Shown: positions 8,583-22,900, counted from the first letter of the stretch. The stretch: DNA of 64,000 bases from Zobellia alginiliquefaciens (GCF_029323795.1 NZ_CP119758.1:620001-684000), one strand, 5' to 3'. A program made the numbers and translations. Notes: generated by a model from the sequence alone, not told the origin.

Positions 8583-9641
8583 ATGATTAACCTATACCCT
8601 ACCCAAATCGAAACAATTTCCCTACATCGTGTAGGGAACAAAAACAAGAGTGAAGGTATCTTCCTTTCCGAAGAGCCTTTTTCTTTGAACGATGAGACCA
8701 CCGGTCTATTAAAAGAGTATTTCTTTAAGCCTTTTCGTGAAAAGGAAGAGAATTATTTTAAACTTGTAAATGATGTAGATGTTGAGTTTAATGAGCTTCA
8801 CAAAATAGTTTCGGATATTTTTGCCGACCCTGAAAGCATGCACCTCAACTCAAAAAAAATAGCGCAACACCTTTTTGAGCAATCTAACCACCCACATATA
8901 AAAAGTGGTGAGGTATATGTGGCTTACCTTACTAATGTAATGCTAGATAACGTTAAGACCGAAGCCGTAGGTATATTTAAGAGTGAGCTTAAGCACGACT
9001 TTCTTCAGTTTGAAGAAAAAGGAAGCAACCTAGATATTGTAATCCAACAGGGTATAAACATCAATAAATTAGATAAAGGTTGCCTTATCTTTAATGTGAA
9101 TAAAGAGGAGGGATATAAAATTCTTTCAGTAGACAGTAACCGTTACGATACAAAATATTGGTTGGAAAACTTCTTGGATGTAGAGGCACTAGCAGATGAA
9201 AATTTCTACACTAAAAACTATTTAAAGTTCTGTCAGAATTTTGCAAAAGACGTGGTTTTACCGGCAGAGGACAAGCAACAAGAGGTGCTTTTTATGAACC
9301 GTGCCGTGAATCATTTTGCTAAAAATGATGAGTTTGAAGAATCAGGTTTTTTAAACGAAGTAATGGAAAACCCTGAATTAATTCCTGAGTTCAAAAATTA
9401 CAAAGTAGAAAAAGGTCCTAAATTTAGTATTGAGGATGTTTCAAATTTTGATATTGCCAACAAAGCGGTATCTGATGCTCGTAAGAAAATAAAGAACGTT
9501 ATAAACCTTGATACCAACATACAAATCAAGTTAGACTTTATAAACCCAGAATCTGCAGAAAAATTCGTGGAAAAAGGCTGGGATGAAGAGCGCCAAATGT
9601 ACTATTACCTAGTATACTTTAATAAAGAGGAAAAAAACTAG
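8583..9641 (+). CDS. Nucleoid-associated protein, YejK/NdpA family
   Basis: This 352-residue protein matches the 37-kDa nucleoid-associated protein family (PF04245, E. coli YejK). Visible features are the N-terminal IETISLHRVGN stretch, a central YVAYLTNV segment followed by VGIFKSE and KLDKGCLIFN, and the C-terminal IQIKLDFINPESAEKF region. YejK-type proteins associate with the nucleoid, and some bind topoisomerase IV, but their precise role is unclear. It is cytoplasmic with no signal peptide. It lies 107 bp after the pRiA4b-like gene and is followed at once by a strong bidirectional terminator, so it ends this transcription unit. Confidence 0.85.
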   Translation: MINLYPTQIETISLHRVGNKNKSEGIFLSEEPFSLNDETTGLLKEYFFKPFREKEENYFKLVNDVDVEFNELHKIVSDIFADPESMHLNSKKIAQHLFEQSNHPHIKSGEVYVAYLTNVMLDNVKTEAVGIFKSELKHDFLQFEEKGSNLDIVIQQGININKLDKGCLIFNVNKEEGYKILSVDSNRYDTKYWLENFLDVEALADENFYTKNYLKFCQNFAKDVVLPAEDKQQEVLFMNRAVNHFAKNDEFEESGFLNEVMENPELIPEFKNYKVEKGPKFSIEDVSNFDIANKAVSDARKKIKNVINLDTNIQIKLDFINPESAEKFVEKGWDEERQMYYYLVYFNKEEKN

Positions 9642-9645
9642 TAAT

Positions 9646-9704
9646 AAGGGTTGTTGGTAGGTTGCATGTAGACTTTACAATGCATACCAACAACCCTTTT
9701 TATT
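9646..9704. terminator. Bidirectional rho-independent terminator
   Basis: A perfect 14-bp stem (9646-9659 with 9685-9698, AAGGGTTGTTGGTA and its complement) is followed by T-runs on both sides. The loop can extend with TGCAT/ATGCA. It lies between two convergent genes and overlaps the end of the minus-strand gene. Confidence 0.9.
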
Positions 9705-10770
9705 ACTGTATTTTTATGCGCTGTTCAAGGATTTGTTTCATACTCACATCCTCATAATTTCGGCGCACAAAATTAAGGGCTAAATCCAATACTTCGCCCA
9801 TAGTTTCACATTTCCTAAACTGTTGATCCAGGGTAAGCTCATAAATTGCCTCACGCAACAATTCAATATTCTCTTGGGTTGAAATAACATCCTTTTTAAC
9901 AATACCTCGCAGCCGTTTTATTCGTGCTCCGGAACTAAGGATTCGTTTGGCTACAATAGATCTTTCCTCTAGCTTATATTGGTCTACGGAATCTCGTCTT
10001 AATTTCTTTCTTACGAGCTCTACCATCTGAAAATTTTCCTTGAAAAACTGAGGTCTGTATACCTTCAATTTCCCTTCAAAACACTGTTGATCAAAATCTA
10101 TGGCTCGTATACGATACACCACATGATCAAAGTCATGAACGGGTACAATTACATAGTTATAGGACCTCATATCACCTAACAAACGGATCATACAACGTTC
10201 ATTGAATTTCACGAACTCTTTTGCCAATTGCGATTTCTCGGATTCGGTGCAATTGGGCAGCATATCCTTTATAAAAACATCACCCGGAATTCCCGCAATA
10301 TGCTCCTCAATCAGCGTGTCTTTATACACCAAAAAGTTAAGGTTATAAGGCGAAAGCATATGCTCTAGCTCAAGCCCATAAATACGGGAAGCATCAGTCT
10401 TTTTTACATAGAAATAAGTGAAGTTATCATTCAAAATATTTCTTACTTTGATACGGAAAGGTTTGGAGTTACCGAAAGTGCAAAAATCTACCGCATCCAC
10501 ATTCAAATATTGATGAATATTATCGCTACCATCTGAATGAAGAATAGAGTACACTTTCTTCAGGCTATTATCAATTTCAATTCTATCAAACTCCGAATAA
10601 TACACCCGTATCCATAGCGTATCTTCATCATCGGAATCATAGACAACTACAGAACCTGAAAAGCGCAACAAATCTTCATAAAAAATAGGTATTTCTATTT
10701 TACGGCTATAATGTCCTAAATACTGGTCTAACTTCTTGCTGACAGGATAGGCCGGCTTCTTTTTAGACAT
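9703..10770 (-). CDS. Uncharacterised protein with divergent kinase-like motifs
   Basis: I do not recognise a named family. The frame is open from an ATG at 10788, but a -7 element at 10793-10800 would place transcription start near 10786. The Met at residue 7 (10770, MSKKKPAYPV) is therefore the more likely start, giving 355 residues. It is soluble with no signal peptide. Numbering from 10788, it has FYVKKTD (K129/K130), an acidic helix at 139-143, a hinge-like LVYKDTLIEEHIAG, then GDMRSYN (D206, N211), and 20 residues later AIDFDQ (D231). This order mimics the beta3 Lys, catalytic Asp-x4-Asn and DFG Asp of protein-kinase or HipA-like folds. The C-terminal third is helical and basic. Kinase function is an inference. 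It faces the nucleoid-protein gene tail to tail. Confidence 0.6.
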   Translation of the reverse strand: MSKKKPAYPVSKKLDQYLGHYSRKIEIPIFYEDLLRFSGSVVVYDSDDEDTLWIRVYYSEFDRIEIDNSLKKVYSILHSDGSDNIHQYLNVDAVDFCTFGNSKPFRIKVRNILNDNFTYFYVKKTDASRIYGLELEHMLSPYNLNFLVYKDTLIEEHIAGIPGDVFIKDMLPNCTESEKSQLAKEFVKFNERCMIRLLGDMRSYNYVIVPVHDFDHVVYRIRAIDFDQQCFEGKLKVYRPQFFKENFQMVELVRKKLRRDSVDQYKLEERSIVAKRILSSGARIKRLRGIVKKDVISTQENIELLREAIYELTLDQQFRKCETMGEVLDLALNFVRRNYEDVSMKQILEQRIKIQ

Positions 10771-10792
10771 TAACTTTTCGTCTGACATACTT

Positions 10793-10826
10793 CAAATTTA
10801 CTTACAAAATAAACATTTCGAACAAA
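10793..10826 (-). promoter_or_regulatory. Promoter of the kinase-like gene
   Basis: On the minus strand, TTTG (10826-10823), a 22-base spacer and TAAATTTG (10800-10793) match the Bacteroidota TTTG / TAnnTTTG promoter. It favours a start at 10770 over 10788. Confidence 0.55.
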
Positions 10827-10950
10827 TAACATAATAGTCTACTATAGATTTCATACATAAAACCACATATTTTGGCACATTGGCAACATTAATTTAGAGA
10901 TAAAATCAAACGTTGGTTATTTTGTTTATCGTTCCAAATTAACCAAACCA

Positions 10951-13900
10951 ATGAAATCACTGCTTAAGCCCTACTTAAAAGGTATACTCTTTTTCTTTAT
11001 TGCTTTTAATGCAATTTCTGGATTCTCGCAATTAAGTGACCTGCACTATTTACCACCCATGAAGCAGGGTCAAAATAATGCAGGAATACAAAACCAAGCT
11101 ATTTACTTATCCACCCCAGAAACAACCTCATTTACGGTAAATGCGTACCGAGGTATATCTACAACTGTAGAAAGAACTTTTAGCATCAATAATCTGACCC
11201 CAGGTGTTTGGACTTTAGGTAATGGCGATAACAATATCACCTTAGTCAACAATAGTAATACAGGAGTAGTATTAACGAATAGTGGTTTACGATTTGAAGC
11301 GCCTGGTGGAGAAAAATTCTATGTCAATTATAGAGGTAAGTCTGGCTCGCAAGCTGCATCATTGACCGCAAAGGGTAGACAGGCCATGGGTACCAATTTT
11401 AAATGGGGCGGTGTTCCCAATAAAGGTACACATTCTTCAAAATCAAATACTTTGGGAATCATGGCAACAGAAGATAATACTACCATAGTATTATCTGGCT
11501 ATGATCCTGGTTGTGAGTTTAGAGTTGGAAATAACAGAGCAGGTATTACTGCAAACTCCCATACAATAACATTAGATGCTAATGAATCTTTTGTATATGA
11601 AACCTATATAGGTAACACGCATACTCAGGCCCATGAAGATGGTTGGATCGGAGCATCAATAACCTCTACAAAGGACATTGTAATCAGTAACGGTTCTATA
11701 AACTTTGGTAGTCAAGATGGGCAAAGCCATAGGGATGCCGGAATAGATCAACCCGTGCCTATTAATAAATTAGGAAAAGATTACGTATTTATTAGAGGTA
11801 ACGGTAATACCAATGGGCTTACAGAATTTCCTTTGGTAATTGCAACGGCAGACAACACGCAAGTATTCGTAAATGGTAATGCAACTGCAGTCGCAACTAT
11901 AAACAATGGCGAATACTTTAAAATACCTAGTTCTTATTACTCTTCCAATACGGTAGGCGCCAATATGTTCGTGCAAACATCAAAAGATGTATATGCCTAT
12001 CAATCAATGGCTGGATCTAGTAACCTTTATACACAAGGATTAAATTTTGTTGCTCCTGTAAACTGTTTGTTACCGGATAAAATGGATAACATTCCAAATA
12101 TTCGAAATATTGCAGGAAGTACGGTGACTGGAGGATTAACGATTATTGCATCAGTAAATACATCGGACGCAAATGTTAAAGTATTTGAAAATGGTACAGA
12201 AGTATCAAAGCCTGCTTCTAGCGCAGTTGCCGGCTCAGCAGATTGGAAAACATTCTATATTCCCAATTTAGATGGAGATATTAGTGTAACATCAACCGGG
12301 CCAATGGCTATCGGTTTTTTCGGGTTTAATGGTGCTCAGGGTGTTGCCGGTTATTTTTCCGGTTTTGATACCGTACCCGAAGTTAGGTTGGAAATTAATG
12401 GAGGAACTGTTGGAGAATGTTTTTCAGGTTCCAGTATTTTCGAAGCTTCTGACGATAACTTTGACGCCTATCAATGGTATTTTGATGGGGAACTGATTCC
12501 AGGGGCAAATTCATTTGATTATGCCGCAACTATTGCAGGTGATTATTTTGTAAGAGGTACCAAAGGACCATGTACGTATGACTCTCAATCTATTCAAATT
12601 TTTTATTGTGAACCCGATGTTCTAATAGAAAAAACCGTAGATAAACCTGAAATTAAAGAAGGAGAAAATGCCACCTTTACCATACGGGCAGAAAACCTAT
12701 ATTTTAGAGATATTACTAATTTACGGATTACCGACAATATTCCCGAGGGGTTAACTTTAGTTAATGCTTCTACTATAACAGGAAGTTGGAACGGGTCTGT
12801 TTGGAATATTGGAACATTAGAACCTGGCGAAGTTGCCTTTTTAACCTTAGAAGTAACTGCAGATGAAATAGACATCTTGCCTTTACTCAACCTCGTAAAT
12901 ACAGCCACCAATTCCCAAGATCAAACGGATGCCAATACGACAAGGGATGAGCCCTCTGCCCGAATAATAGTACATAACGATTTTGATAATGACGGGGTTG
13001 TAGATAGCGTTGATTTAGATGATGATAATGATGGTATTTATGACGCTGTTGAACAAATGTGTATCATATCTAATGATGTAAACTTTACTTCACCATCAAG
13101 CACCGCACAAGGTGGTACTGCGGTAACAGAAATTTTCTCCAATTTCTCTGGTTTTTGGAAAAGTTCTACAACTTCAAGAAATCCAGTATTGCCAAACTTA
13201 TCACATGAATTATTGGCATTCACCACCGGTGGAACCACGTTTACCACTGGGGTTGCAGACGATAACCTTTATGACGCTAACGGGAATGGTTTATCAGACG
13301 GCATAGACTCCAATAATGATGGAATTGCGGACATTTCGGCAACAGAATCTAGCTGGATGGCCTTGACACCTTCTAACAATATTTATGGCGAAGCAACCTT
13401 TGAAGCCAATTTAAATGATGGAAATAATAATAATGCGTTAGGCTTAACGATTATCAACGATCCTACCACAGACCCATTAAATCCTTTGTTGACCCACGGG
13501 CAAAACGGATTGGACCTTGGTTCCGGTATTGTTAACATCGGCGACACATGGACTTATGAAATAGACCCTATTGTAGCGACTAACGTGGGTGATGGTATAC
13601 CAGATATATTATTAACTCAAGTTGCAGACCCCAATGGTGTTGGTCATGTTGTAAGTCTTTATGATGCTACAGGTGCTCCTCTAGGAAATGCTGTACGTGT
13701 GCAAGCCTATAGTGGCGGGGCACTGGCCAGTGTGGTTGGTTCGTACAGATTAGATATCTATCACGCAAACGGAAGTATTTTCTATAATAACACCACAAGA
13801 GATTACCGATTAGCAACAGTAGAATTGTCAGAATTTGGTATACCCACAGCTAATTTGGCAGACGTGGCATACCTACGACTACAATTAAGTTCTAATGCAG

Positions 13901-16900
13901 ATGTTGCCTTTTTATCCTACAATACAGCTTCCTTTTCCGGATTTTGTGCGAATTTAGATACCGATATGGACGGGTATCCGGATCATTTGGACCTAGATAG
14001 TGACGATGATGGCTGTAGTGATGCCAACGAATTTTATAAAGATGATACTGCTGACGGTGGTGATGGCGGTGAATATGGAACGGGAGTTCCAGTGGTTGAC
14101 CCTAACGACGGTACCGTAAATGCCGCTTCTTACAACCAAGTTTACGCACCGGTCATAGTTTTAGGCAATACTTCTGAATTATTGAGCGGTACGGATATTA
14201 ACGGGCAAGATGTAAGTCTAGGAGACACCTTTAACTACGTGATACGCTTTCAAAATACAGGAGATGATGATGCTACCAATTTCACTATTGAAAATGTACT
14301 TCCTAATAATGTTACATTAGATAATATAGATATTGGAGATGCTCCAGGAGTTACAAATACGTATGACGTAAATACACAAACTATAAATTTTAGCATTCCT
14401 GATAATTTGGTTCAGGTTGGCGATCCTGAATATAAAATAAAGATTAAAGTTTCCATTTCCGGGGACTGTTCGGAATTTGTTGCTGCTTGTGCTGCTCAAT
14501 TGGAGAATCATGCTCTTGCAACCTATTCAGGTACATTGAACACCAATACTTTTTCCGATGCAGATGGTAGCAACCCTGCCGGGGCTTGTACCACCACTCT
14601 AGAGGTGGCAACAAATAATGTCTCGGACGCATTTACAAATTGTAATGCAGCACGTACTGTACAACTTTGTGGTGCAGATGCTACTCTTACCGCTGGTTCA
14701 GGTTTTGACACCTATACTTGGGCGATAGACAATAATAACAACGGATCAATAGATTCTGGTGACACTATTTTAGATGATGGTACTTCTAGCACTTTAGTAG
14801 TTACTACCATTGGAAATTATATAGTTGAAAAAACAGCTACCAACGGCTGCTCAAACCATACGGAACGTATTACCGTAGAACGTTTTGGAGAAACCCAAAC
14901 CAACCCGATTATAGAATATTTCAATCAGGTGAATGGTGACAGTAATCCTGACAACAACATCCAAGGAGAAATTGTTGAATGTACTATAGATGGTAATTCT
15001 ATGCCACATATCTTTCTTTGTGGTACAACGGACAGCGCATTCATACAATTAGGTATTACCGATGCCCAAAGTATTACATGGGAAAAACTTAATGAAGGTA
15101 GTTGTGATGCTGTTGCAGATGATTGCGCCAACACTAACGGAACCTGTACTTGGTCAGAAGAAGCGGTTCAGGACAACTTTACCATCAATGAAGGTGGTAA
15201 GTTTAGAGTTGTTATCGCTTATACAAATGGATGTTTTAGTAGGTTCTATTTTAATGCCTACCAAAATACACTTGATATTCCCACGCCTAATTCCTCTGAT
15301 ATTATCTGTAATACGGATGGTTCTATACGTGTTGTTGATTTAGGAAGTGGATACGGATACCAATTATTTGATGTAGAGAACAATTCTATTTCCGTTCCGT
15401 TCAGTGCGGGTCAAGGTCCGATATTTGATATTGCCACAAGTGGAACATATAAGGTTCAGGTTACACAACTAGACCCATCAACCGGCGCTCCAATAGAGAA
15501 CAGTTGTGTATTCGAAACAGAAGAAATTGGTATCTCAGAAAGAGTTTTTGATGTTACCCCAAGTACTACGCCTGTTGATTGCAACAATTTAGGAACCATT
15601 AGCGTACAAGCATTGAACGTTTCTCCAGAATACAGTTATGAACTGTTTTTGGATGATGGTAGTGGAAATGCAGGATCTTTGGTTGCCAATAATTTAGTTT
15701 CTTCGGATAACACACATACGTTCACCGGTCTTGCTGCGGACGACTATGTAATTGTAACTACGACTACGGATGGTTGTAGAGACGAGCGTACCATCACGGT
15801 AGGCGAAATCCCGAAATTAGAATTGACTGCGACGACACAAAATGATATTACCTGTAGCCCCGGGGTTATCAACTTAACTCCATCGGGAGGAACTACTGGC
15901 TATGCGTATGCTATTTACAGTAAAGATGGCGTAGCTCCATACGCTGATGAAACGACTATTCCTGATTCAGATTTCACTCCTAACGCTACATTTTTATTTG
16001 GTTACGAAGGCTCCCCTTCTACTTACGTCCCTAATCAGGATGGCGATTACATTTTTGTGATTAAAGATGATAACGGTTGTTATGGACTATCAAACGTAGT
16101 TACAATAGAGGATTTAGGTACAGTGAGCATCACGGCTTCTAATTCGGATATTACCTGTGCAGATTCATCAACATCCGTATTAACAATCAACGCTACGGGC
16201 GGTATTGCTCCATATCAATACAGTCTTGATGGTGGTTCAACTTATCAAACCGAAAACTTTTTCAACAATATATCGGCAGGGAATTATACGATTACCGTAC
16301 TTGACTCTAGCGGTGCTAGCGGAACCGGTTGTGAAGAATCTATAGAATATGAAGTTGTTCAGCCTTTTAGACTTACGGCTTCTGCAGCAATAATTGAAGA
16401 CGCTTCCTGCGACACTTCTGGTGCTACAACTCCTACCGCTTTGGTTAAAATCTTGAATACGGCCGGAGGACAAGCTCCTTATGAATATAGCTTTGATGGA
16501 GGTAGTACTTTTAGTGCCATTGACGAAAACCGTTTGGCTGCAGGAACTCACCAATTAGCCGTAAGAGATGCTCTGGGTTGTGAAACGGACTTAGAAATAA
16601 CCGTACCTAGTACCATTGCAGACCCTAGTTTTGACAATGCTATTACTTACGATTGTAACGGAGACGGAATTATTACCATTACTCCATCTAACACAACAGA
16701 TTTTACATATACCTATAAACTGAACGGAACGGACAATTCACCTGTAGATAACAACATTTTTAACAATGTAATTGCAGGCACACAAACTGTTACCGTTGGG
16801 TATACAAGTACTGTAGCTGCTGACCAAAGTACCTTATTGCTTGAAAATTTTGGGACGGGAGTTACCACTCAAATTGCAGAAGTAGGTCCTGGCTATTGTT

Positions 16901-19900
16901 ATGAGCCACAAGACGGCACGGATACCGATTGTAATTTAGGTCCTGCAGGAATTTTGGTAAATGCCGAATACGCAGTTACCGATAGAGTTACCAATCCTAA
17001 CACCACATGGCGAAGTCCTAATGACCATACTGGTCTTACCGATGGTAGATTTATGGCCATAGGTGTAAGTACCTCTGCCGGAAACAATAACGTTCTATGG
17101 TCTAGAACAGGAGTGGATGTACTTGCGAATCAAGATATAACTATTTCTTTCTATGCTTATAACCTACAAATTGATGGTACTCCTGGTCGTGACCCGGAAG
17201 TCCTTGTGGAGCTAGTGGATGGTTCTGGTACAGTTATAAGTAGTCAGGCCACTACAGCTATCCCTCAGAATAACAATGCGGATGATTGGCACTTAAGAGA
17301 GGTTACTTTTAACCCTGGAACAAATACAGTTGCCGGAATTCTATTACGTACCAACTTAGATAGTGACGATGGAAACTTCTTGGTCTTAGATGACATTCAA
17401 GCAACCCAAACGCCTGAGGTTTGTGAAAAAACACAGGACATTACGGTTTCTGTTGAAACCGGAAAAGCTTTTGAAGTACATATTTTAGGAAGTACAAATC
17501 CTACCTGTAACGGAAGTAACAATGGTAGCATCCGTTTTGAAGTAAGCAATTTTGACCCTGCTTTCGGATATGAATATTCATTAGATGGAGGTGCAACTTG
17601 GGTAGCTGAAACTACTTCTCCAATTACCACACCACCTAATTTAGGAGATGGAACTTATGAAGTAATGGTGAGAAAAGCAGATGATAACTCATGTACCGCA
17701 ACCTCAACTTCTACAGTAACTTTGACATCACCAAATGCGCTAACAGCAAGTTTAACACAAGATGCAGAATTCACCTGTTTCAATACAGGGGCAACATTAG
17801 AAGCAACCGCTTCCGAAGGTACTCCCGGTTATGAATATCAATTGGAGTTGACGGACGGTTCTATCATAAGAACTTTTAGTACCTCATCTCAATTTTTGAA
17901 TGTTCCTGCTGGCGATTATTTAGTACGAGTAAATGACCAGAACAACTGTGAGGTTTTATCCTCTTCACCGGTAACGGTTACTGCGCCAACTCCTGTAGCT
18001 TTTGATTTAACGGCAACACAGTGTTATGATGGTTCCAGCAACGGTACGGTAACTGCAACGGTTACTAACGGAAATGGCAATTATACGTTTAGAATAAATG
18101 GAGGAGCATGGCAAACCCCTACTCCAATTACTGATCTGGCTTATACCTTCAACAACCTGTCTGAAGGAACCTATGATGTAGAGGTAACAGACCAATATGG
18201 CTGTGCTTCAGGAACACAGTCAATTACTATTGCACCTACGGTTTCTCTTAGCGTGGTCGTTACAAATGTAAGTACATGTGCAGACGGTACCTTAACGGCT
18301 AATGCTTCAGGAGGAGATGGAAATTTTGAATATGCCTTTATCCCATCGGGAAATACGGTTACAGATGCTGATTTTTCCAGCTCCAACACGACTACCATTG
18401 CTTTGGCCAATATTGGTGCTTATGATATTTACGCTAGAGATAAAGCCAATGGAACAGGCGCTTGTGAAGCTATGGTTTCGGAAACTGTTGCCGCGAACCC
18501 GGTTCTAGCAATAACAGCTGTACCAACAGACCCTGAATGTCATGATGGAACAGGAAGTATTGAAGTAAACATCACTGATGGGCTTTCACCTTTTGATTAC
18601 CGCTTGGTGGATACAACCAATGGAACACCTGATCAGGTAGACACCAATGTTGTTGGCAATACCAAAACATATTATAATCTTGCACCAGGCACCTATAATG
18701 TAATTATTACCGATGACGCAGGTTGCTCGGAAAACGAAACCGTAGTTATAAATCAACCGGACGAACTAACCGCTGATATTGTTTTGGCGTATGCCAGTGA
18801 CTGTTCAGGTGCTGCTTCTGATTTTGGTTTTGATTTTACCAATGTTACAACCGGACTTGCCGGAACAATCGAATACAGTGCAGATGGAGGAGCTACTTGG
18901 CAATCATCAACCATATTTAGAGGGTATACTTCCGGTGATGAAGTCTTCCCATCGCTTCGCACAGTAGATGGTAGTAGTAATTTAATTTGTCAAACAGACC
19001 TTCCTAGAGAAATTATACCTTATCCTTTAGATGATTTAGATATAACCACCTCTTCCGTAGTTGAAAACTGTGATGAATTAAAAGTAGAAGTACAAGGGGG
19101 CGAGGGAATACCTGGTTACGAATATTCGTTCTCTAACGACCCTGCCAATTTTGACGCTTCAACGGCTACATGGTATACTGGTGGAAGTACTCATCTTGAC
19201 GGTAGTGCCGTACCAGCAGGTCATGGTAGTTATGAGTTTACAAACTTAATTCCTGGCAGAACGTATGTTTTCTATGTAAGAGACAACAACACTCCTACCA
19301 GTTGTATAAGACAAAGTACCGTAAACGTAAATGAAATTGCAGGTGGCCTACCCATGGATATCACTGCAGATATCACTCCATCTTGTAACACCTCTAATAA
19401 TGGAGCTATAACTTATACCATTGTAGATGAAGATGGTTTTACAGAACCAAATATGGAATGGTTTTTATATAATGTTAACGGAACGCTTATTAGAGATAGT
19501 GCCGGAACAATTTCATATAGCAACACTATTACAATTACAGCCCTAGCACCAGACGAGTATTACATTGAAGTAAGACAAATAGATAGTGGTGGTACAGAAC
19601 AATGTATCAGCGCAAGTGAGAATGAAATTTTAGATGAACTTGATGTCATTACAGGAACACCACAATCTATTCAAGATATCTCTTGTGAAAACCCGGGATT
19701 AATAGAAATAGACAATATTCAAGGTGGTGGAGGTTCTTACGTATATACTATAACCGGGCCTAGTCCATTTACCCCGATTACGGCAACAGGAGACAATCCA
19801 ATAGAAATTGCTGCAAACTCTCCTGCAGGTACATATACCGTTTCTGTAGAAGACCAATACGGTTGCTCTTATAATCTCTCCGATGTTACAATGAGCTTTA

Positions 19901-22900
19901 CGGCAGCGCCAGTTATTGTTGATGTTACGGCAGAAAATTGTAATACCAATGCAACGGTAACGGTTAATGCAACCGGTACAGGTACAATTCTATATTCTTT
20001 AGACGGAGGAAGTAGCTATCAAAATAATGGAGGTGTATACAACACAGTATCCGCCGGAAACTATGATGTTTTCGTTAAGGATGCTTCTGGTTGTACCGCT
20101 ACCTTAAATATTGACGTTCACCCTACCCTACAGGCTACAGCAGGTTTAGACAAACAGTTAGGTTGTGGTGCTGGTAATGAAGCTGAAATAGCCATTGAAG
20201 CCATTGCTGGTTCAGGAAATTATGAGTTTGAAATTCTAGACAGTTCGGCAGGAATCAAGGTTTCGCGTCAGGCATTAACAACAAGTCCGTTTAATGCAAT
20301 AATTGATGCGGCCGATACGTACACTGTAAATGTCTACGATATGGGTACGTCAACACCACAATGTAGCAGAAGTTTCATTGTTGAAGTTCCTACTGCCATA
20401 CAACCAGAATTTACGTCTAACCCTACGGATGTAAGTTGTTCAGGTGCAAATGACGGTAGCATAGAATTGGCTCAAACCAACAATGGCAATAACCCATTAA
20501 CCTATACCTTAAGTCCAATGCCTGCCGGTGCATCTTGGGATGCAACTACGCAATCGTTCATAGATTTGCCAGGTGATACGTATACTGTCACAGGTCTTGG
20601 TCCAAATGGTTGTTCAACGGTCATTAACAATATTGTAGTGGGTGAAAATGCACTCATCACTTTCGCTGTTCCAACTGTAGAACAATTTGGTTGTACTACT
20701 GACAATGACACTAATAACGCGACTATTACCATTGACCAAAGTACGATTAGTAATGGAAGCGGAACTTACAACCGTTTTGAATTCATAGATAACGCTACAT
20801 CAAATGTGCTTCAAAATAGCAGCAGCTTAGTTTATGAATATACAGATGTTGCCGGTGGCGATGTTATTGTACGTGTTTATGATGATGAAGGATGTTCTGC
20901 AGAACAGACGGTCACCGTAAATCCTTATGATGCTTTAGTTGATGCTACGGTTGTAGTAACCCGAGAAATTGATTGTGTCAATAGTGGCGAAGATTTAAGA
21001 ATTGATGTGAATAGCACTTTTACGAATTCTACTACTGATCTTGGCAATTATGAATTTAGAATCTTGCCTTCAGCAACCTATCAAGCATCAAATGAGTTTT
21101 TGAACAGACAAGTAGGCTCTTATACTATAGGCATTAGAAATATTACTACGGGTTGTGAAATTACACGAACCCACACCATAGAAGACCCTAACACTTTTAA
21201 TGTAGAGGTAGACAAATTATCTGATGTGGTTTGCCATGGTACGGATGGAAGCATACAGTTGACCTTTTCGGATTTAACCTATACCGGTGATTTTGACTGG
21301 GAAGTATTTAATGACGATGGAACGGCAACCAGCAGAACCGATGACGAAGGTATTTTCAGTGGTACAGGAACAACTCCTGCTATACCGGTTGCAGCAGGTA
21401 AGTATATAGTTAGAGTTGCACAAGTTGGTTTCCCAGAATGTACTCAAGAACGTGCCTTTACCATAACTACACCTAGTGCGCCTATTACTTTAGCCACTAT
21501 AGAAACTAAAGATGTGGGTTGTTCCAATGATATGGGTAGCGCCAATATTACACCTAATGGTGGTGAAGCGCCTTACAACATCATCTTAACCCATAACCCT
21601 TCAGGTACAACATACCCAGTTACTGACGTAAATAGTCACTTGTTCAGAGGGTTAAGCGATGGCCAATATACGGTTGAAGTAACAGATAATTTAGGTTGTA
21701 CCGTACCATTTACCAATGCATTTGTATTGTCTCCGCCAGAACCAATAGTTGCCAACATTCAATCTATTAAAGAATTGGTTTGTGAAGGTGATGCCGATGC
21801 AGAGATAACCGCGGAATTCACACCAAGATCTATTAGCAATCCTACGCCAAGTTATAGATATATTCTTAACACTTATGATAGCGATGCTCCTGGTGCAGAT
21901 CTATTGCAGACCACAAGCTCACAGAGCTCAGCAACCTTTACCAATTTAAGGTCCGGTTTCTATAGTATTACTATTTTGGACGATTTGAATTGTTCAGATG
22001 AAACCGATATTGTGGAAATTGTTGAGCCTACTGAAGTAGAAGGTCAATTGGTAACAGCAAGAAGATTAAGTTGTTTATCCGATGCTGAACTATTACTAAC
22101 AGCCTCAGGTGGTACCGGACCTTATTCTTGGAACACTACGGGAGTTGCTCCATTCAATAGCATGAACGAGACTAGTGGACCGAACACCCATCTATTCACC
22201 GGTGTAACGGCAGGCACGTATCAATATTACGTTCAGGATAGCTTCGGTTGTATTTCCGTTCTATCCAATGAAGTTACGATCAATGCAATTGTTCCGCTAG
22301 AGGTTATACCGGAAAATCTTAATCCAGAAATCAGCTGTAATGGTGATAATTCCGGTGTTATTAATGCGGAAGCCCAAGGTGGGTTAGGCAATTACCAGTA
22401 TGCTTTGTTCTCTGATGCCGCATTCACCAATGAAATTCGTCCGAACCAAGCAACCGGTCTATTTACCGATTTGCTGGCTGGAACGTATTTTATACGGGTA
22501 CAGAGTGATGATTGTGAAGTGTCCGAAGAAATAACTATTACCGAACCAGACGCTCTTGAAATAGACAATGCCAACACAGCATTCAATAATGTTACTTGTA
22601 ACGGAGCGGATGACGGCAGCATTGTAGTGAGCATGATCGGTGGATCAGGCACATATCAATATGCTATTTCACCTAATTTGGACCGGTTTAGCGATGATAA
22701 TACATTTGAAGATTTAGCTCCGGGTGATTATACAATTATTGCTCAGGACTCCAATGGGTGTTTTGAAGTGATAGATGCCACTATCTCTGAACCAGAATTG
22801 TTGGAAGTATCCGCTATAACTACACCTGAAATATGTGTTGGTGAAGAAAACGGTTCCATTGAATTAACTATCACCGGTGGTACCGCTCCGTACAGTACTC

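Noticed and set aside
14444-15343. Overlapping frames inside the giant adhesin gene on both strands
   Set aside because: The adhesin frame is continuous with clear motifs. The others lack family features and promoters.
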